Part shown: positions 46,313 through 55,220 of the stretch, piece after piece
Numbering within the stretch: the first letter of the stretch is position 1
Layout of the letters: each line of letters starts with the position of its first letter
Notes under the pieces: generated by a model
Seen by the model: only the letters and a program-made list of their open reading frames with translations
Told to the model about the DNA's origin: nothing
Database searches by the model: none
Position numbers and translations under genes: made by a program
Origin: Saprospiraceae bacterium UBA6168
Lineage (GTDB): Bacteria > Bacteroidota > Bacteroidia > Chitinophagales > Saprospiraceae
DNA length: 64,000 nucleotides
Assembly: GCA_002435785.1 (NCBI GenBank)
Contig: DIUC01000033.1
Coordinates: 109,303 to 173,302 of the forward strand
Reading direction: 5' to 3'

Positions 46313-47026
46313 ATGAGTTCACTCATCTCCGTACGCAATTTGGTAAAGACCTATTATATGGGTGCCAACGTCGTCAACGCCCTTCAAGGCGTAAACCTTG
46401 ACATTTCCAAAAACGAATACGTGGCGCTCATGGGGCCCTCCGGGTCTGGTAAGTCAACGTTGATGAACCTTATCGGATGCCTCGACACCCCAACTTCGGG
46501 CGAGTACATCTTGAACGGCTCCAACGTCAGTACCATGGACGATGGGGAGCTTGCCGGGGTTCGGAATAAGGAAATTGGTTTTGTTTTCCAGACTTTTAAC
46601 CTTTTGCCGAGGCTTTCCGCATTGGACAACGTGGCGTTGCCATTGGTGTATGCTGGCCTGAGCAGGTCCGAAAGGGTTGAAAAAGCAAAGCACGTATTGG
46701 ATTCCGTGGGGCTTTCCGACCGGATGGACCACAAGCCGAACGAGCTTTCTGGTGGCCAACGTCAGCGGGTTGCTGTGGCCCGTGCCCTCGTCAACTCACC
46801 CAGCATCATCTTGGCGGATGAGCCTACCGGAAACCTCGACTCGAAAACGTCCTATGAAATAATCGGGCTTTTTGAAGAAATACATGCACTTGGAAATACC
46901 ATCGTGCTGGTGACGCACGAGCCGGACATCGCCGAGTATGCGCACCGCATCGTGAAGATGCGGGACGGTAGGATAGAGAGCGATGTGTTGAACCCAAATC
47001 CCGTTAAGGTGTTACAGACAGCCTAA
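46313..47026 (+). CDS. ABC transporter ATP-binding protein, LolD/MacB type
   Basis: A 237-aa ABC ATPase: Walker A GPSGSGKST (41-49), Q-loop FVFQTFNLLPRLSALDNV, signature LSGGQRQR (about 145-152), Walker B SIILADEPTGNLDS, and the H-loop THEPDIAEYA. The DEPTGNLD and VALPLVYAGLSRSERVE blocks place it in the LolD/MacB/FtsE group that serves lipoprotein release or peptide/antibiotic efflux. The membrane partner is not adjacent, so the exact system is unknown. It is 34 bp after gatC, and probably co-transcribed. Confidence 0.9.
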   Translation: MSSLISVRNLVKTYYMGANVVNALQGVNLDISKNEYVALMGPSGSGKSTLMNLIGCLDTPTSGEYILNGSNVSTMDDGELAGVRNKEIGFVFQTFNLLPRLSALDNVALPLVYAGLSRSERVEKAKHVLDSVGLSDRMDHKPNELSGGQRQRVAVARALVNSPSIILADEPTGNLDSKTSYEIIGLFEEIHALGNTIVLVTHEPDIAEYAHRIVKMRDGRIESDVLNPNPVKVLQTA

Positions 47027-47087
47027 TTTAAGATTTTCGGAGCAAGATTTATAAGCGACGAATTGCATCAACAAATAGCTAGCAACA

Positions 47088-47636
47088 ATGGCCTTTAAGA
47101 TTTACACCAAAACTGGCGATGAAGGCCAGACCGCCCTTTTCGGCGGTAAACGTTTGCCAAAAAGCCATCTGCGCATCGAGTGCTATGGCACGGTGGATGA
47201 GTTGAATTCCTTCCTTGGGTTGGTGCGTGATTGTACGGACGATGCTCATATCCGTGAGGTTTTGTTTGAAATCCAGAACCGGCTTTTTGACCTCGGTGCC
47301 AACCTTGCCACCGACCCATCCAAAAGCGTCACAATTCCCACACTTACTCTTTCCGACATCCAACTGCTTGAAAATGAGATAGATGCGATGGAGGCCACCT
47401 TGCCTGCATTGAAGAATTTCATCTTGCCGGGTGGGCATCCAACGGTATCCCATTGCCATGTGGCACGATGTGTTTGCCGAAGGGCCGAGCGCTTGGTCGT
47501 GGCGCTCAACATGGAAGAAGCGGTGGCACCAGAAGTGCTGCAATACCTCAACCGGTTGTCCGATTTCCTTTTTGTGCTTGCCAGAAAAGTTGGCCATAAT
47601 GTCGGTGCCAAGGAAGTGATTTGGAAAGGCAGATGA
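47088..47636 (+). CDS. Cob(I)alamin adenosyltransferase, PduO type
   Basis: A 182-aa ATP:cob(I)alamin adenosyltransferase, which makes adenosylcobalamin. The N-terminal nucleotide loop TKTGDEGQTALFGGKRLPKS (7-26) and the C-terminal VCRRAERLVVAL / LNRLSDFLFVLARKVGH blocks are diagnostic of the PduO trimer fold. It implies use of B12-dependent enzymes elsewhere. No cobalamin riboswitch is visible upstream. Confidence 0.93.
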   Translation: MAFKIYTKTGDEGQTALFGGKRLPKSHLRIECYGTVDELNSFLGLVRDCTDDAHIREVLFEIQNRLFDLGANLATDPSKSVTIPTLTLSDIQLLENEIDAMEATLPALKNFILPGGHPTVSHCHVARCVCRRAERLVVALNMEEAVAPEVLQYLNRLSDFLFVLARKVGHNVGAKEVIWKGR

Positions 47637-47690
47637 TGGCATTGCAAAAAATCATTTGCCCAAGGCTGGTGGTTCACTGGCATTAATTCC

Positions 47691-47698
47691 TACCTTTG
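47691..47698 (+). promoter_or_regulatory. Putative -7 element upstream of pyrG
   Basis: TACCTTTG followed by GCGCC, the same context as at the typA promoter. No TTG is found at the usual -33 distance, so this is only a half-consensus. It is 75 nt upstream of the pyrG ATG. Confidence 0.4.
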
Positions 47699-47772
47699 CG
47701 CCCCGTAACAGCATGATTGAATTGCCAGCGGGCGAATCCTTCGGCTTTCTTTTCACCCTACATTCTTTTTAA

Positions 47773-49374
47773 ATGGCTAAGTACATTTTTGTTACGGGAG
47801 GCGTCACTTCCTCACTGGGTAAAGGCATTATTTCAGCTTCGCTGGCCAAGCTGCTCCAGGCAAGAGGCTTTAGCGTTACCATCCAAAAATTCGACCCGTA
47901 TATCAATGTGGACCCCGGCACCCTCAACCCCTACGAGCATGGGGAGTGCTACGTGACCGATGACGGTGCGGAGACGGACCTTGACCTTGGGCATTATGAG
48001 CGGTTTCTGAACAAGCCGACCTCCCAAGCCAACAACGTGACCACTGGCCGCATTTACCAAACCGTCATCAACAAAGAGCGGGCGGGCGATTACTTGGGTA
48101 AAACCGTGCAGGTCATACCCCATATCACCGACGAAATCAAGCGCAGGGCGCAACTACTTGGTGCCACTAATCAATACGATATTGTCATTACGGAATTGGG
48201 GGGCACAGTTGGCGATATTGAATCCTTGCCCTATTTGGAGGCACTCCGACAGCTTCGATGGGAGCTTGGGCGGGACAATTGCATGGTCATTCACCTTACC
48301 TTGGTGCCCTACCTCAACGCAGCCAAGGAGCTGAAGACAAAACCGACACAACACTCTGTCAAGGAATTGCTCAGTGCTGGCATTCAACCGGACATCCTCG
48401 TTTGCCGGACGGAGCATCCCATCAACATGGACATCCGGCGCAAGTTGGCGCTATTCTGCAACGTGGACATTGGGTCTGTGGTGGAAGCCATTGATGCCGA
48501 AACGATTTACGATGTGCCGCTGCTGATGGCAAAGGAAAAGTTGGACACAACTGTAATGCTAAAAATGCGGTTGCCAGACCGCAAGGAGCCGGACCTTGGC
48601 CTATGGAAGGTCTTTCTGGGCAGGCTAAAAAACCCTGTACACGGTATCCGGGTTGGCCTTATTGGCAAATACCATGAGCTTCAAGATGCCTATAAATCCA
48701 TTTTCGAGGCGTTCATCCATGCTGGGGCAGTGAACGAATGCAGGGTACAGGTCGTGCCCATTCATTCCGAGTCGCTTGTAGGCGACACTGACGAAGTAAG
48801 GCGAAAACTGGAGGACTTGGATGGGATTTTGGTGGCGCCTGGCTTTGGCGAGCGGGGCATTGAGGGCAAAATCAATGCGATAAAATATGCACGGGAAAAC
48901 AAGATGCCGTTTTTCGGCATTTGCCTCGGAATGCAGTGTGCAGTGGTGGAGTTCGCCCAAAATGTCCTGCAAATTGAAGGTGCAGCCTCCACAGAGGTAA
49001 ACCCCAAAACGGAAAACCCCGTGATTGACCTCATGCCTGAGCAGAAAAAAATCACGAAAAAGGGCGGTACGATGCGCCTCGGCGCATACGATTGTGATTT
49101 AAAGAAAAACACCAACGCCTACAAAGCTTATCGTTCCCTGCACATCAGTGAAAGGCACCGCCACCGGTATGAGTACAACAACGATTACTTGGAGCGAATG
49201 GAAAAAGCTGGACTGTTGGCCACCGGAATCAACAAAGAGAACAACCTGGTCGAAATCGTCGAGTTGAAAGACCATCCGTGGTTTGTGGGGGTGCAGTTCC
49301 ATCCTGAGCTAAAAAGTACCGTGGAGACGCCGCATCCGCTTTTTGTCGGCTTTGTGAAGGCTTGCTTGAAGTAG
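47773..49374 (+). CDS. pyrG: CTP synthase
   Basis: A 533-aa enzyme that aminates UTP to CTP. The N-terminal synthetase domain begins KYIFVTGGVTSSLGKGI and has QKFDPYINVDPGTLNPYEHGE, the family's UTP/ATP segment. The C-terminal class I glutamine amidotransferase has GICLGMQCAVVEF with the nucleophilic Cys near residue 383, and the His-Glu pair in FHPEL near the end. It heads a cluster with a membrane glycosyltransferase, SpoU and EVE genes. Confidence 0.97.
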   Translation: MAKYIFVTGGVTSSLGKGIISASLAKLLQARGFSVTIQKFDPYINVDPGTLNPYEHGECYVTDDGAETDLDLGHYERFLNKPTSQANNVTTGRIYQTVINKERAGDYLGKTVQVIPHITDEIKRRAQLLGATNQYDIVITELGGTVGDIESLPYLEALRQLRWELGRDNCMVIHLTLVPYLNAAKELKTKPTQHSVKELLSAGIQPDILVCRTEHPINMDIRRKLALFCNVDIGSVVEAIDAETIYDVPLLMAKEKLDTTVMLKMRLPDRKEPDLGLWKVFLGRLKNPVHGIRVGLIGKYHELQDAYKSIFEAFIHAGAVNECRVQVVPIHSESLVGDTDEVRRKLEDLDGILVAPGFGERGIEGKINAIKYARENKMPFFGICLGMQCAVVEFAQNVLQIEGAASTEVNPKTENPVIDLMPEQKKITKKGGTMRLGAYDCDLKKNTNAYKAYRSLHISERHRHRYEYNNDYLERMEKAGLLATGINKENNLVEIVELKDHPWFVGVQFHPELKSTVETPHPLFVGFVKACLK

Positions 49375-49436
49375 GAATTGCCAAAATCCTCCCTTTTGGC
49401 AATGGCAAGAACACTCCTAAATCCTAAACATGTTGG

Positions 49437-50876
49437 ATGAGGCCAACCCTTCTTTTTTATCTCGCAGTAGTTGTTGCCACTTTTTTTGTGCGCAACAATC
49501 CCTTCTTTTGGGACACGGTACAGCTTGCTTCCAAACATGGGCATTTCTTCTATGAGACTGATTTTCAGTCACTTATCTTGCCAACAGAGATAGATAGCGG
49601 GCATCCACCCCTGTTTGGGATGTATGTTGCGCTGGTTTGGAAAGTCTTTGGCAAAACACTTTGTGCCAGCCATTTTGCCATGCTTCCGTTTTTACTTGGG
49701 ATAGTTTTTTTTTTAACAGCAATTGGAAAAAGGCTGTTGGGGCAAAACTTGGCACCTTTGCTGGTATTGTTGTGTTTCGCCGACCCTGTACTTGCCTCTC
49801 AGTCGGTATTGGTCAGTCCAGATTTGGTATTGGTTTGTTGCTTCTTGATGGCGGTTTGGGCGATATGGTCGGAAAAATCTTGGTGGCTGCCATTGGGAGT
49901 TATCGGACTTGGCCTCATCAGTACGAGGGGCATGATGGTTGGGCTGGCATTGTTCGCATTTTCGTTGTTTGCTTCAACCGAAAAGCTTGATTTTCCGCTT
50001 TTTTTTAAGAAGCTGCTGCCATTCCTTCCCGGAGGATTGCTGTCTGCAAGTTATCTCCTATACCATTGGATACAAACAGGGTGGGTGGGATACCATGCGG
50101 ATTCGTCATGGGGGCCAAGTTTTGAACAAGTTGATATTCAAGGGTTTATGAGGAATATCGGGATAATGGCTTGGCGCTTCCTTGACTTTGGGCGGGTGTT
50201 CGTTTGGGTTGGAATTGCCGTTTTGGGTTTTATCGGGCTAAGAAGGTCAAATTGGAACGTTCCACGACTCGACCGCCATCAAACAGGGTGGCAGCTTGTT
50301 GCGCTGACAGTTTTTGTATTTATTGCCATCGGGCCTTCTCAGCTGCTTTTTAAGGGATTGTTGTCCCACCGCTATTTTCTGCCCTTTTTCATTCCCCTAA
50401 ATTTCACGGTGCTTTATTTCCTTTGTAAAGAGAATGGATGGGCATCCAACATCCCATGGAACAGGTTGGTCATTCCTGCACATTGCCTTTGCCTTGCCAC
50501 TGGGAATCTTTGGGTTTACCCACAAAAGACAGCTATGGGTTGGGACGGCACCTTGGCACACCTCCCTTGGTATGAACTCGTGCAACAAAGCGAGGAATTT
50601 CTCAAATCGGAAAATATTCCGTTCGATAAAGTTGGGACGGCCTTTCCCAACATTGGAAGCCGTGAGCTTTATGACCTAAATGGTGTAGCGGATGGCTTTG
50701 TTGAGAAAAACCTGGCCACCAACTGTTACGTTTTCTATTCAAACGTCATGAACGATTTTTCGGACACAGAAATTGATGAAATGCAACGGGATTGGGTAGT
50801 GGTGTTCCAGCGAAAAATGGGTGGCGTCTGCACCATTTTGTATAAAAATCCAAAAAAAGGGCTATGCGAAAATTGA
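49437..50876 (+). CDS. Polytopic GT39/ArnT-like membrane glycosyltransferase
   Basis: A 479-aa integral membrane protein with about 10 hydrophobic segments. The first periplasmic loop has HGHFFYETDFQSLILP and SGHPPLFGMYVALVWKVFG, matching the DxxHPPL-type pattern of lipid-linked-sugar glycosyltransferases of the GT-C/GT39 group. A C-terminal soluble region (residues about 395-479) faces the periplasm. It would transfer a sugar from a polyprenyl phosphate carrier to a glycan or protein. Its stop overlaps the SpoU start by 13 nt, so the two are coupled. Confidence 0.8.
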   Translation: MRPTLLFYLAVVVATFFVRNNPFFWDTVQLASKHGHFFYETDFQSLILPTEIDSGHPPLFGMYVALVWKVFGKTLCASHFAMLPFLLGIVFFLTAIGKRLLGQNLAPLLVLLCFADPVLASQSVLVSPDLVLVCCFLMAVWAIWSEKSWWLPLGVIGLGLISTRGMMVGLALFAFSLFASTEKLDFPLFFKKLLPFLPGGLLSASYLLYHWIQTGWVGYHADSSWGPSFEQVDIQGFMRNIGIMAWRFLDFGRVFVWVGIAVLGFIGLRRSNWNVPRLDRHQTGWQLVALTVFVFIAIGPSQLLFKGLLSHRYFLPFFIPLNFTVLYFLCKENGWASNIPWNRLVIPAHCLCLATGNLWVYPQKTAMGWDGTLAHLPWYELVQQSEEFLKSENIPFDKVGTAFPNIGSRELYDLNGVADGFVEKNLATNCYVFYSNVMNDFSDTEIDEMQRDWVVVFQRKMGGVCTILYKNPKKGLCEN

Positions 50877-51394
50877 AGATGGATGAGCTTGGTAGGTCAT
50901 CACCCGACACCTTTAAGGAGCAACCTAAAATGCCGATTATAGTCGTGTTGGACAATGTTAGGTCAGCGTTAAATGTTGGCTCTGTCTTCCGCACCGCCGA
51001 TGCCTTTGCTTTGGAGAAAGTTTACCTTTGTGGCATCACGGCAACCCCGCCTCACCGTGAAATTTTGAAAACTGCCTTGGGCTCCACGGAAACCGTTGCA
51101 TGGGAATACGTCGAGGTTGCACCAGAGGCGCTTCAGCGCTTGAAGGAGGAAGGCTACCAATCATGGGCGGCGGAGCAAGTTGAGGGAAGCATTTCGTTGC
51201 AAGACATTGTTTTCCAAAAAGGTGAAAAAATTGCCGTAGTGTTTGGGAACGAAGTTGATGGGGTAGGGGAGCAAACATTAGCAGCTTGCATGGGTGCTTT
51301 GGAGATTCCCCAGTTTGGGACCAAGCACTCCCTGAACGTGGCCGTTTGCGTGGGAATAGTGACATGGGAGTTGGTTCGAAAACTGAAATTTTAA
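50864..51394 (+). CDS. SpoU/TrmH-family RNA 2'-O-methyltransferase
   Basis: A 176-aa SPOUT enzyme that methylates a ribose in tRNA or rRNA with S-adenosylmethionine. Motif 1 is RSALNVGSVFRTADAF, motif 2 is VVFGNEVDGVGEQ, motif 3 is IPQFGTKHSLNVAVCVGIV, forming the trefoil knot. The MRKLKMDELGR start is standard for this group in the phylum. The target RNA is unknown. It overlaps the glycosyltransferase gene by 13 nt and is followed 27 bp later by the EVE protein. Confidence 0.92.
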   Translation: MRKLKMDELGRSSPDTFKEQPKMPIIVVLDNVRSALNVGSVFRTADAFALEKVYLCGITATPPHREILKTALGSTETVAWEYVEVAPEALQRLKEEGYQSWAAEQVEGSISLQDIVFQKGEKIAVVFGNEVDGVGEQTLAACMGALEIPQFGTKHSLNVAVCVGIVTWELVRKLKF

Positions 51395-51421
51395 GGATTC
51401 AAGAACAAAAATCAGTTTGAT

Positions 51422-51835
51422 ATGAATTATTGGTTGGTGAAATCAGAGCCTGGCGAGTACAGCTTCGACGATTTGGTGAACGAGGGCAGTACCGTTTGGA
51501 GCGGTGTGCGCAACTACGCAGCACGCAATAACCTCCGAGCCATGAAAATGGGGGACCTTGTTCTCTTTTATCACAGTGTTGATGACAAAGAAGTCGTTGG
51601 TGTAAGCAAGGTTTCCAAGGAATTTTACCCCGACCCTACGGCCACAGCGGGTGAATGGTCGGTCGTCGAAATCATTCCCATGCGCAAATTGAACAAACCG
51701 GTTCATCTTTCATTTATAAGGGCGGAGGTAGCGTTGCAGAACATCGCATTGGTCAGAATCGGTCGTCTTTCGGTAATGCCGCTTGAAAAATTGGAATTTG
51801 AAAAAATCCTTGAAATGGGGGGCACTACACTATGA
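51422..51835 (+). CDS. EVE-domain protein
   Basis: A 137-aa PUA-superfamily domain of the EVE family, which binds modified bases in nucleic acids. The start MNYWLVKSEPGEYSFDDLV, VWSGVRNYAARNNLRAMKMGDLVLFYHS and GEWSVVEIIPMRKLNKPV are the family's conserved strands. EVE proteins are linked to reading of modified RNA or DNA and sometimes to defence islands. Here the neighbour is an RNA methyltransferase, which suggests RNA-modification work, but this is inference. Confidence 0.92.
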   Translation: MNYWLVKSEPGEYSFDDLVNEGSTVWSGVRNYAARNNLRAMKMGDLVLFYHSVDDKEVVGVSKVSKEFYPDPTATAGEWSVVEIIPMRKLNKPVHLSFIRAEVALQNIALVRIGRLSVMPLEKLEFEKILEMGGTTL

Positions 51836-52433
51836 AATAGTGACTTTTCGCAATGTCGTTGTCAAAGGTGCAGCTCAATAAATTTCGATTTTGAAGGCTG
51901 AGATTTTCTGCGGAGCGCCTGGGATGATTTTTAAGAGGATTTTTTTGGTTTTAAGGGAGCAAAAATGGCATCGTGACTCAATTTCTTAAAAAAAGTGGTT
52001 TTTCGATTTTTTGTGACGTGCTTTTTTTGTTTAAAAATAGGCATCCACAACTTGATAATTTAAAATTGATTAATCCTATTGGTATTTGTTGAGATTACTA
52101 AAATTGAATTGCTTAATCTTGTGACAATAAATTGATTCGGACAAAATTTTTTTATCAATTTTATCCGTTTACCTTTGTACCCGATTCTTTTTGGCATTTA
52201 AAAAAAATTGAAATTTTCTCCCCGTTTTATTCCCTTAGCTGATTACGTTGGATAATAATCCAATTTTAAGAACAATTCTCCACTCATCTCCTCACATGAC
52301 ATTGCACCGCCTTTGGGCTTGCATTTGAGGAAACTTATCAAGATTCCCCCTCGGTCAAATAAGTCAAGTTGTTTAATACTTTTGTTAAGGGTATTTGCTT
52401 ACAATTATTTTGTTAACCAAAACAAACACAAAC
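51836..52433. other. 598-bp AT-rich region upstream of the response regulator
   Basis: No protein-coding gene above about 10 codons is supported. Two TAnnTTTG-type elements are present: TACCTTTG at 52170-52177 and TACTTTTG at 52377-52384. If the first is used, the response regulator mRNA has a leader of about 250 nt containing a tiny MTLHRLWACI reading frame (52295); if the second, about 43 nt. The composition is much more AT-rich than the flanking genes. Confidence 0.6.
52377..52384 (+). promoter_or_regulatory. Putative -7 element for the response regulator gene
   Basis: TACTTTTG fits TAnnTTTG and is 50 nt upstream of the ATG at 52434. A clear -33 TTG is lacking at the expected distance. 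An alternative copy is at 52170-52177. Confidence 0.4.
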
Positions 52434-52832
52434 ATGAACATCGCCAGGAAAAGGATCCTTATTATTGAGGACCATGAAAGTATTCGACTACTGCTGGGCA
52501 CAATGCTGAGCAAGACCTACGAGGTAGTCACTAAAAAAGACGGCCTTGAAGGAATGGCTTGGCTTGTGAAAGGCAACCTCCCCGACCTTATCTTGCTCGA
52601 CATGAGCATGCCACGCCTCAGTGGCAATGATTTTCTCAAAAATATTCGCCAAAGTGGTTTTTTCCATGACATTCCTGTTATTGTCGTTTCTGGGAATGAC
52701 GGTGAGGAAGACGTCAAAAACTGCCTTCGTTGGGGTGTTGACGATTACCTGACAAAACCATTCAACCCAATTTCTCTTAAAAAAAGGATAGAATCGGTGC
52801 TTTTTCAGCCGCAACCTTACGTGCTTAACTAA
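52434..52832 (+). CDS. Stand-alone response regulator receiver protein
   Basis: A 132-aa single receiver domain. The acidic pair is Glu12-Asp13 (ILIIEDHES), the phospho-acceptor is Asp56 (LILLDMSMP), the switch residue is Ser86 (VVSGND) and the conserved Lys is Lys108 (YLTKPF). There is no output domain, so it must act by protein-protein contact. It is 83 bp upstream of a sugar transferase that carries a degenerate receiver, which makes this transferase or its cognate kinase the most likely partner. The ATG at 52434 is chosen because 13 upstream in-frame codons are hydrophobic leader-like sequence outside the fold. Confidence 0.9.
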   Translation: MNIARKRILIIEDHESIRLLLGTMLSKTYEVVTKKDGLEGMAWLVKGNLPDLILLDMSMPRLSGNDFLKNIRQSGFFHDIPVIVVSGNDGEEDVKNCLRWGVDDYLTKPFNPISLKKRIESVLFQPQPYVLN

Positions 52833-52915
52833 CCGTTCCCCCATAACACTTTTGTTTTCTCACTGAAAAAAGTGAAGTATTCCACGCTCTTTGGTAACAA
52901 ATTAAAATCTGCATT

Positions 52916-54013
52916 ATGAACTCAATATTACCTTCGAAAGCTATTGATAAAAATTTGGACGAAATCGTTGTTCTCGGCTTTGACGGCTCATTCAATGAAT
53001 GCCTAATTAACGCTTCAGGTATTGAAAATGGCTTTAAAATCAGGGAATTTGAAAACTCTTTCCTTGCCTTCCAGTGGCTTCACACGGCAGTGGCTACCGA
53101 ACACAACCTCGATTTGCCGAAAGCCATCGTTTGTGAATTTGGCTCCCTTCAGGAAGAGAATTTTTTGCTGCTCCGCAACGTAAAAAAACATTCCCAACTC
53201 AAATACCTTCCGCTCATCGCAATGAACCGGGATGGGCTAAACCACAAAATGGAGGCCCTCGAATTGGGATTCGATGACTATTATGATGTCCCAGTGCATT
53301 GGCAAGTCTTGCGGGACAGGGTGGAATTTTTGACAAATTTTCTAATTGAATTCGATGTCGCAACCGAGGAATTGGAAGAAGAGTTTGGCGTTCGGATTTC
53401 ATTTACCAAGCGCCTTTTTGACATCGTTTTTTCTTTGGTTGCAATAGTGTTATTGAGCCCAATCCTCCTGTTGGTGGCAATAGGGATATCGCTTGAATCA
53501 AAAGGCTCAGTAATTTATCGCTCAAAGCGGGTCGGTACTGGATACCAGGTTTTCGACTTTCTGAAATTCCGTTCCATGTACCAAGATGCCGACCAGCGGC
53601 TGAAGGATTTGCAGCACCTCAACCAGTATTCTGCGAATGACGCTGGCCCCCTGTTCACCAAAATAAACAACGACCCACGGGTGACCAAAATAGGTAGGCT
53701 CATACGCAAGACGAGCCTCGACGAGCTTCCGCAACTCTTTAACATCCTGATGGGCGACATGTCAATTGTGGGCAACCGGCCGCTCCCACTTTACGAAGCA
53801 GAACAGCTTACACGGGACCTTTGGGCAAAACGTTTTCTTGCCCCGGCCGGCTTGACTGGCCTGTGGCAGGTGACCAAACGCGGCAAAAACGACATGTCCA
53901 CCGAAGAGCGTATCAAATTGGATGTTGCTTATGCTGACAACCACTCCTTTTGGGACGACATGAAAATCATCGCAAAGACCCCATTTGCAATCATCCAAGA
54001 AGAAAACGTCTAA
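52916..54013 (+). CDS. Polyprenyl-phosphate sugar transferase with N-terminal pseudo-receiver domain
   Basis: A 365-aa two-domain protein. Residues about 15-140 have receiver topology. However, the phospho-acceptor position carries Glu74 (AIVCEFGS), and the Lys of the KPF motif is Val125 (FDDYYDVPVHWQ), so it is a pseudo-receiver. Residues about 163-365 are a bacterial sugar transferase: RLFDIVFSLVAIVLLSPILL (membrane hairpin), VIYRSKRVGTGYQVFDFLKFRSM, DEKLPQL-like TSLDELPQLFNILMGDMSIVGNRP, and APAGLTGLWQVTKRG. It would add the first phospho-sugar to undecaprenyl phosphate, starting the glycan. It lies in an operon-like run with the receiver upstream and a GT2 downstream. Confidence 0.88.
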   Translation: MNSILPSKAIDKNLDEIVVLGFDGSFNECLINASGIENGFKIREFENSFLAFQWLHTAVATEHNLDLPKAIVCEFGSLQEENFLLLRNVKKHSQLKYLPLIAMNRDGLNHKMEALELGFDDYYDVPVHWQVLRDRVEFLTNFLIEFDVATEELEEEFGVRISFTKRLFDIVFSLVAIVLLSPILLLVAIGISLESKGSVIYRSKRVGTGYQVFDFLKFRSMYQDADQRLKDLQHLNQYSANDAGPLFTKINNDPRVTKIGRLIRKTSLDELPQLFNILMGDMSIVGNRPLPLYEAEQLTRDLWAKRFLAPAGLTGLWQVTKRGKNDMSTEERIKLDVAYADNHSFWDDMKIIAKTPFAIIQEENV

Positions 54014-54031
54014 TCAATTTTTGATTTCAAC

Positions 54032-54964
54032 ATGGTTTCCATCATTACCATAAACTACAATTCACTGGAGGTCACTTGCGAATTGCTTGAATCTGTGCGC
54101 AGGTTCGGAGGCAAGGACATTGAAGTGGTTGTAGTGGACAACGCATCGGTGGAAGACCCAGGCAATTTTTTGAAAATCCATTTTCCGGAAGTAATATACG
54201 TTCGAAGTGAAAAGAACCTTGGCTTTGCAGGTGGCAATAACCTTGGCATTAAGGCAAGCAAAGGTGACTTCTTGTTCTTCCTCAACAACGACGCTGAACT
54301 GACCGCTGGAGCAATCGAAACACTCTTGGCGCTGTTCAGCACAAATTCCGGAATCGGCATCGCAAGTCCGAAAATTTGTTACCATAACGCTAGACCGGGT
54401 AGTGAGCCGGACGTGATTCAGTACCTCGGTACTACCCATGTCCATCCGCTCACTGCCCGGAACAGCACTTTTGGCGAACGAGAGATTGACAACGGACAGT
54501 ATCAAAAAGCACAACCGACCGCCTACGCCCACGGTGCCGCCATGATGGTGCCACGTGAGGTGTTGAACAAAGCGGGAATGATGTCGGAAGACTTCTTCCT
54601 CTACTACGAGGAGCTGGATTGGTGTGAGCAAATCCGCAGGGCAGGCTTCGATGTTTGGGTAGAGCCAAACGCAAAGATTTACCACAAGGAAAGTTATTCT
54701 GTCGGCAAAATCAGTGCATTGAAAACCTATTACATCAACCGCAACCGCCTATTTTTCATGCGCCGCAACCGCACGAAGGGGCAATGGCGGGCTTTCTGCG
54801 TGTTCCTGTTCATGTTCACCATCCCCAAAAACACGCTGATGTTTGCCCTGAAAGGCGATTGGGTAAACTTGAAAGCATTCTTGAAAGCAATACGGTGGAA
54901 CTTCACCGAGCAAACGATACGACCAGACTCTACCCCCCTTACTTTTTCTCTCAGGGCGACTTGA
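54032..54964 (+). CDS. GT2-family glycosyltransferase (rhamnosyltransferase-like)
   Basis: A 310-aa GT-A fold enzyme beginning MVSIITINYNSLEVTCELL. It has VVVVDNASVEDP, the DXD-like NNDAEL block in FLFFLNNDAELTAGAIETL, an acceptor-side loop with HGAAMMVPREVLNKAGMMSEDFFLYYEELDWCEQ, and a C-terminal region with RRNRTKGQWRAFCVFLFMFTIPKN. The last 12 or so residues (DSTPLTFSLRAT) come from a repeat (54916-54947) that also occurs at 55108-55139, so the native C-terminus may have been replaced. Confidence 0.9.
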   Translation: MVSIITINYNSLEVTCELLESVRRFGGKDIEVVVVDNASVEDPGNFLKIHFPEVIYVRSEKNLGFAGGNNLGIKASKGDFLFFLNNDAELTAGAIETLLALFSTNSGIGIASPKICYHNARPGSEPDVIQYLGTTHVHPLTARNSTFGEREIDNGQYQKAQPTAYAHGAAMMVPREVLNKAGMMSEDFFLYYEELDWCEQIRRAGFDVWVEPNAKIYHKESYSVGKISALKTYYINRNRLFFMRRNRTKGQWRAFCVFLFMFTIPKNTLMFALKGDWVNLKAFLKAIRWNFTEQTIRPDSTPLTFSLRAT

Positions 54965-55139
54965 GTGAATAATTGGCCTCCAAAAACCTAAATCATAAAC
55001 CAGTCTCTACCCCCCGAACTTTTTCCCAAAACCGAAAAGAAAAGCCAGTCTCTACCCCCCGAATTTTATTTCAATTTGCCCCGGCTTCCTTCGCCGGTTC
55101 AATCCAAGATACGACCAGACTCTACCCCCCTTACTTTTT
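54916..55139. repeat. C-rich repeat family, four copies of a CCAG[AT]CTCTACCCCCC word
   Basis: The CTCTACCCCCC core occurs at 54928, 55005, 55050 and 55120. The outer two copies (54916-54947 and 55108-55139) are identical over 32 nt; the inner two are CCAGTCTCTACCCCCCGAA variants. The first lies within the end of the GT2 gene, the others between the two GT2 genes. Confidence 0.9.
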
Positions 55140-55220
55140 TCGCTCCACATTTCAGGCTGCCGTGCCTGAAATGAGAATGCTGAAAACCTGCTATTTTTGC
55201 CAAAACACTGAACCAATTCG

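Noticed and set aside
52295..52327. Ten-codon frame MTLHRLWACI as a leader peptide
   Set aside because: No terminator/antiterminator pair or run of a regulatory amino acid accompanies it; kept only as a note in the leader-region finding.
55081..55097. CCGGC...GCCGG hairpin between the two GT2 genes
   Set aside because: A 5-bp stem with no T-run, in a region already covered by the C-rich repeats.
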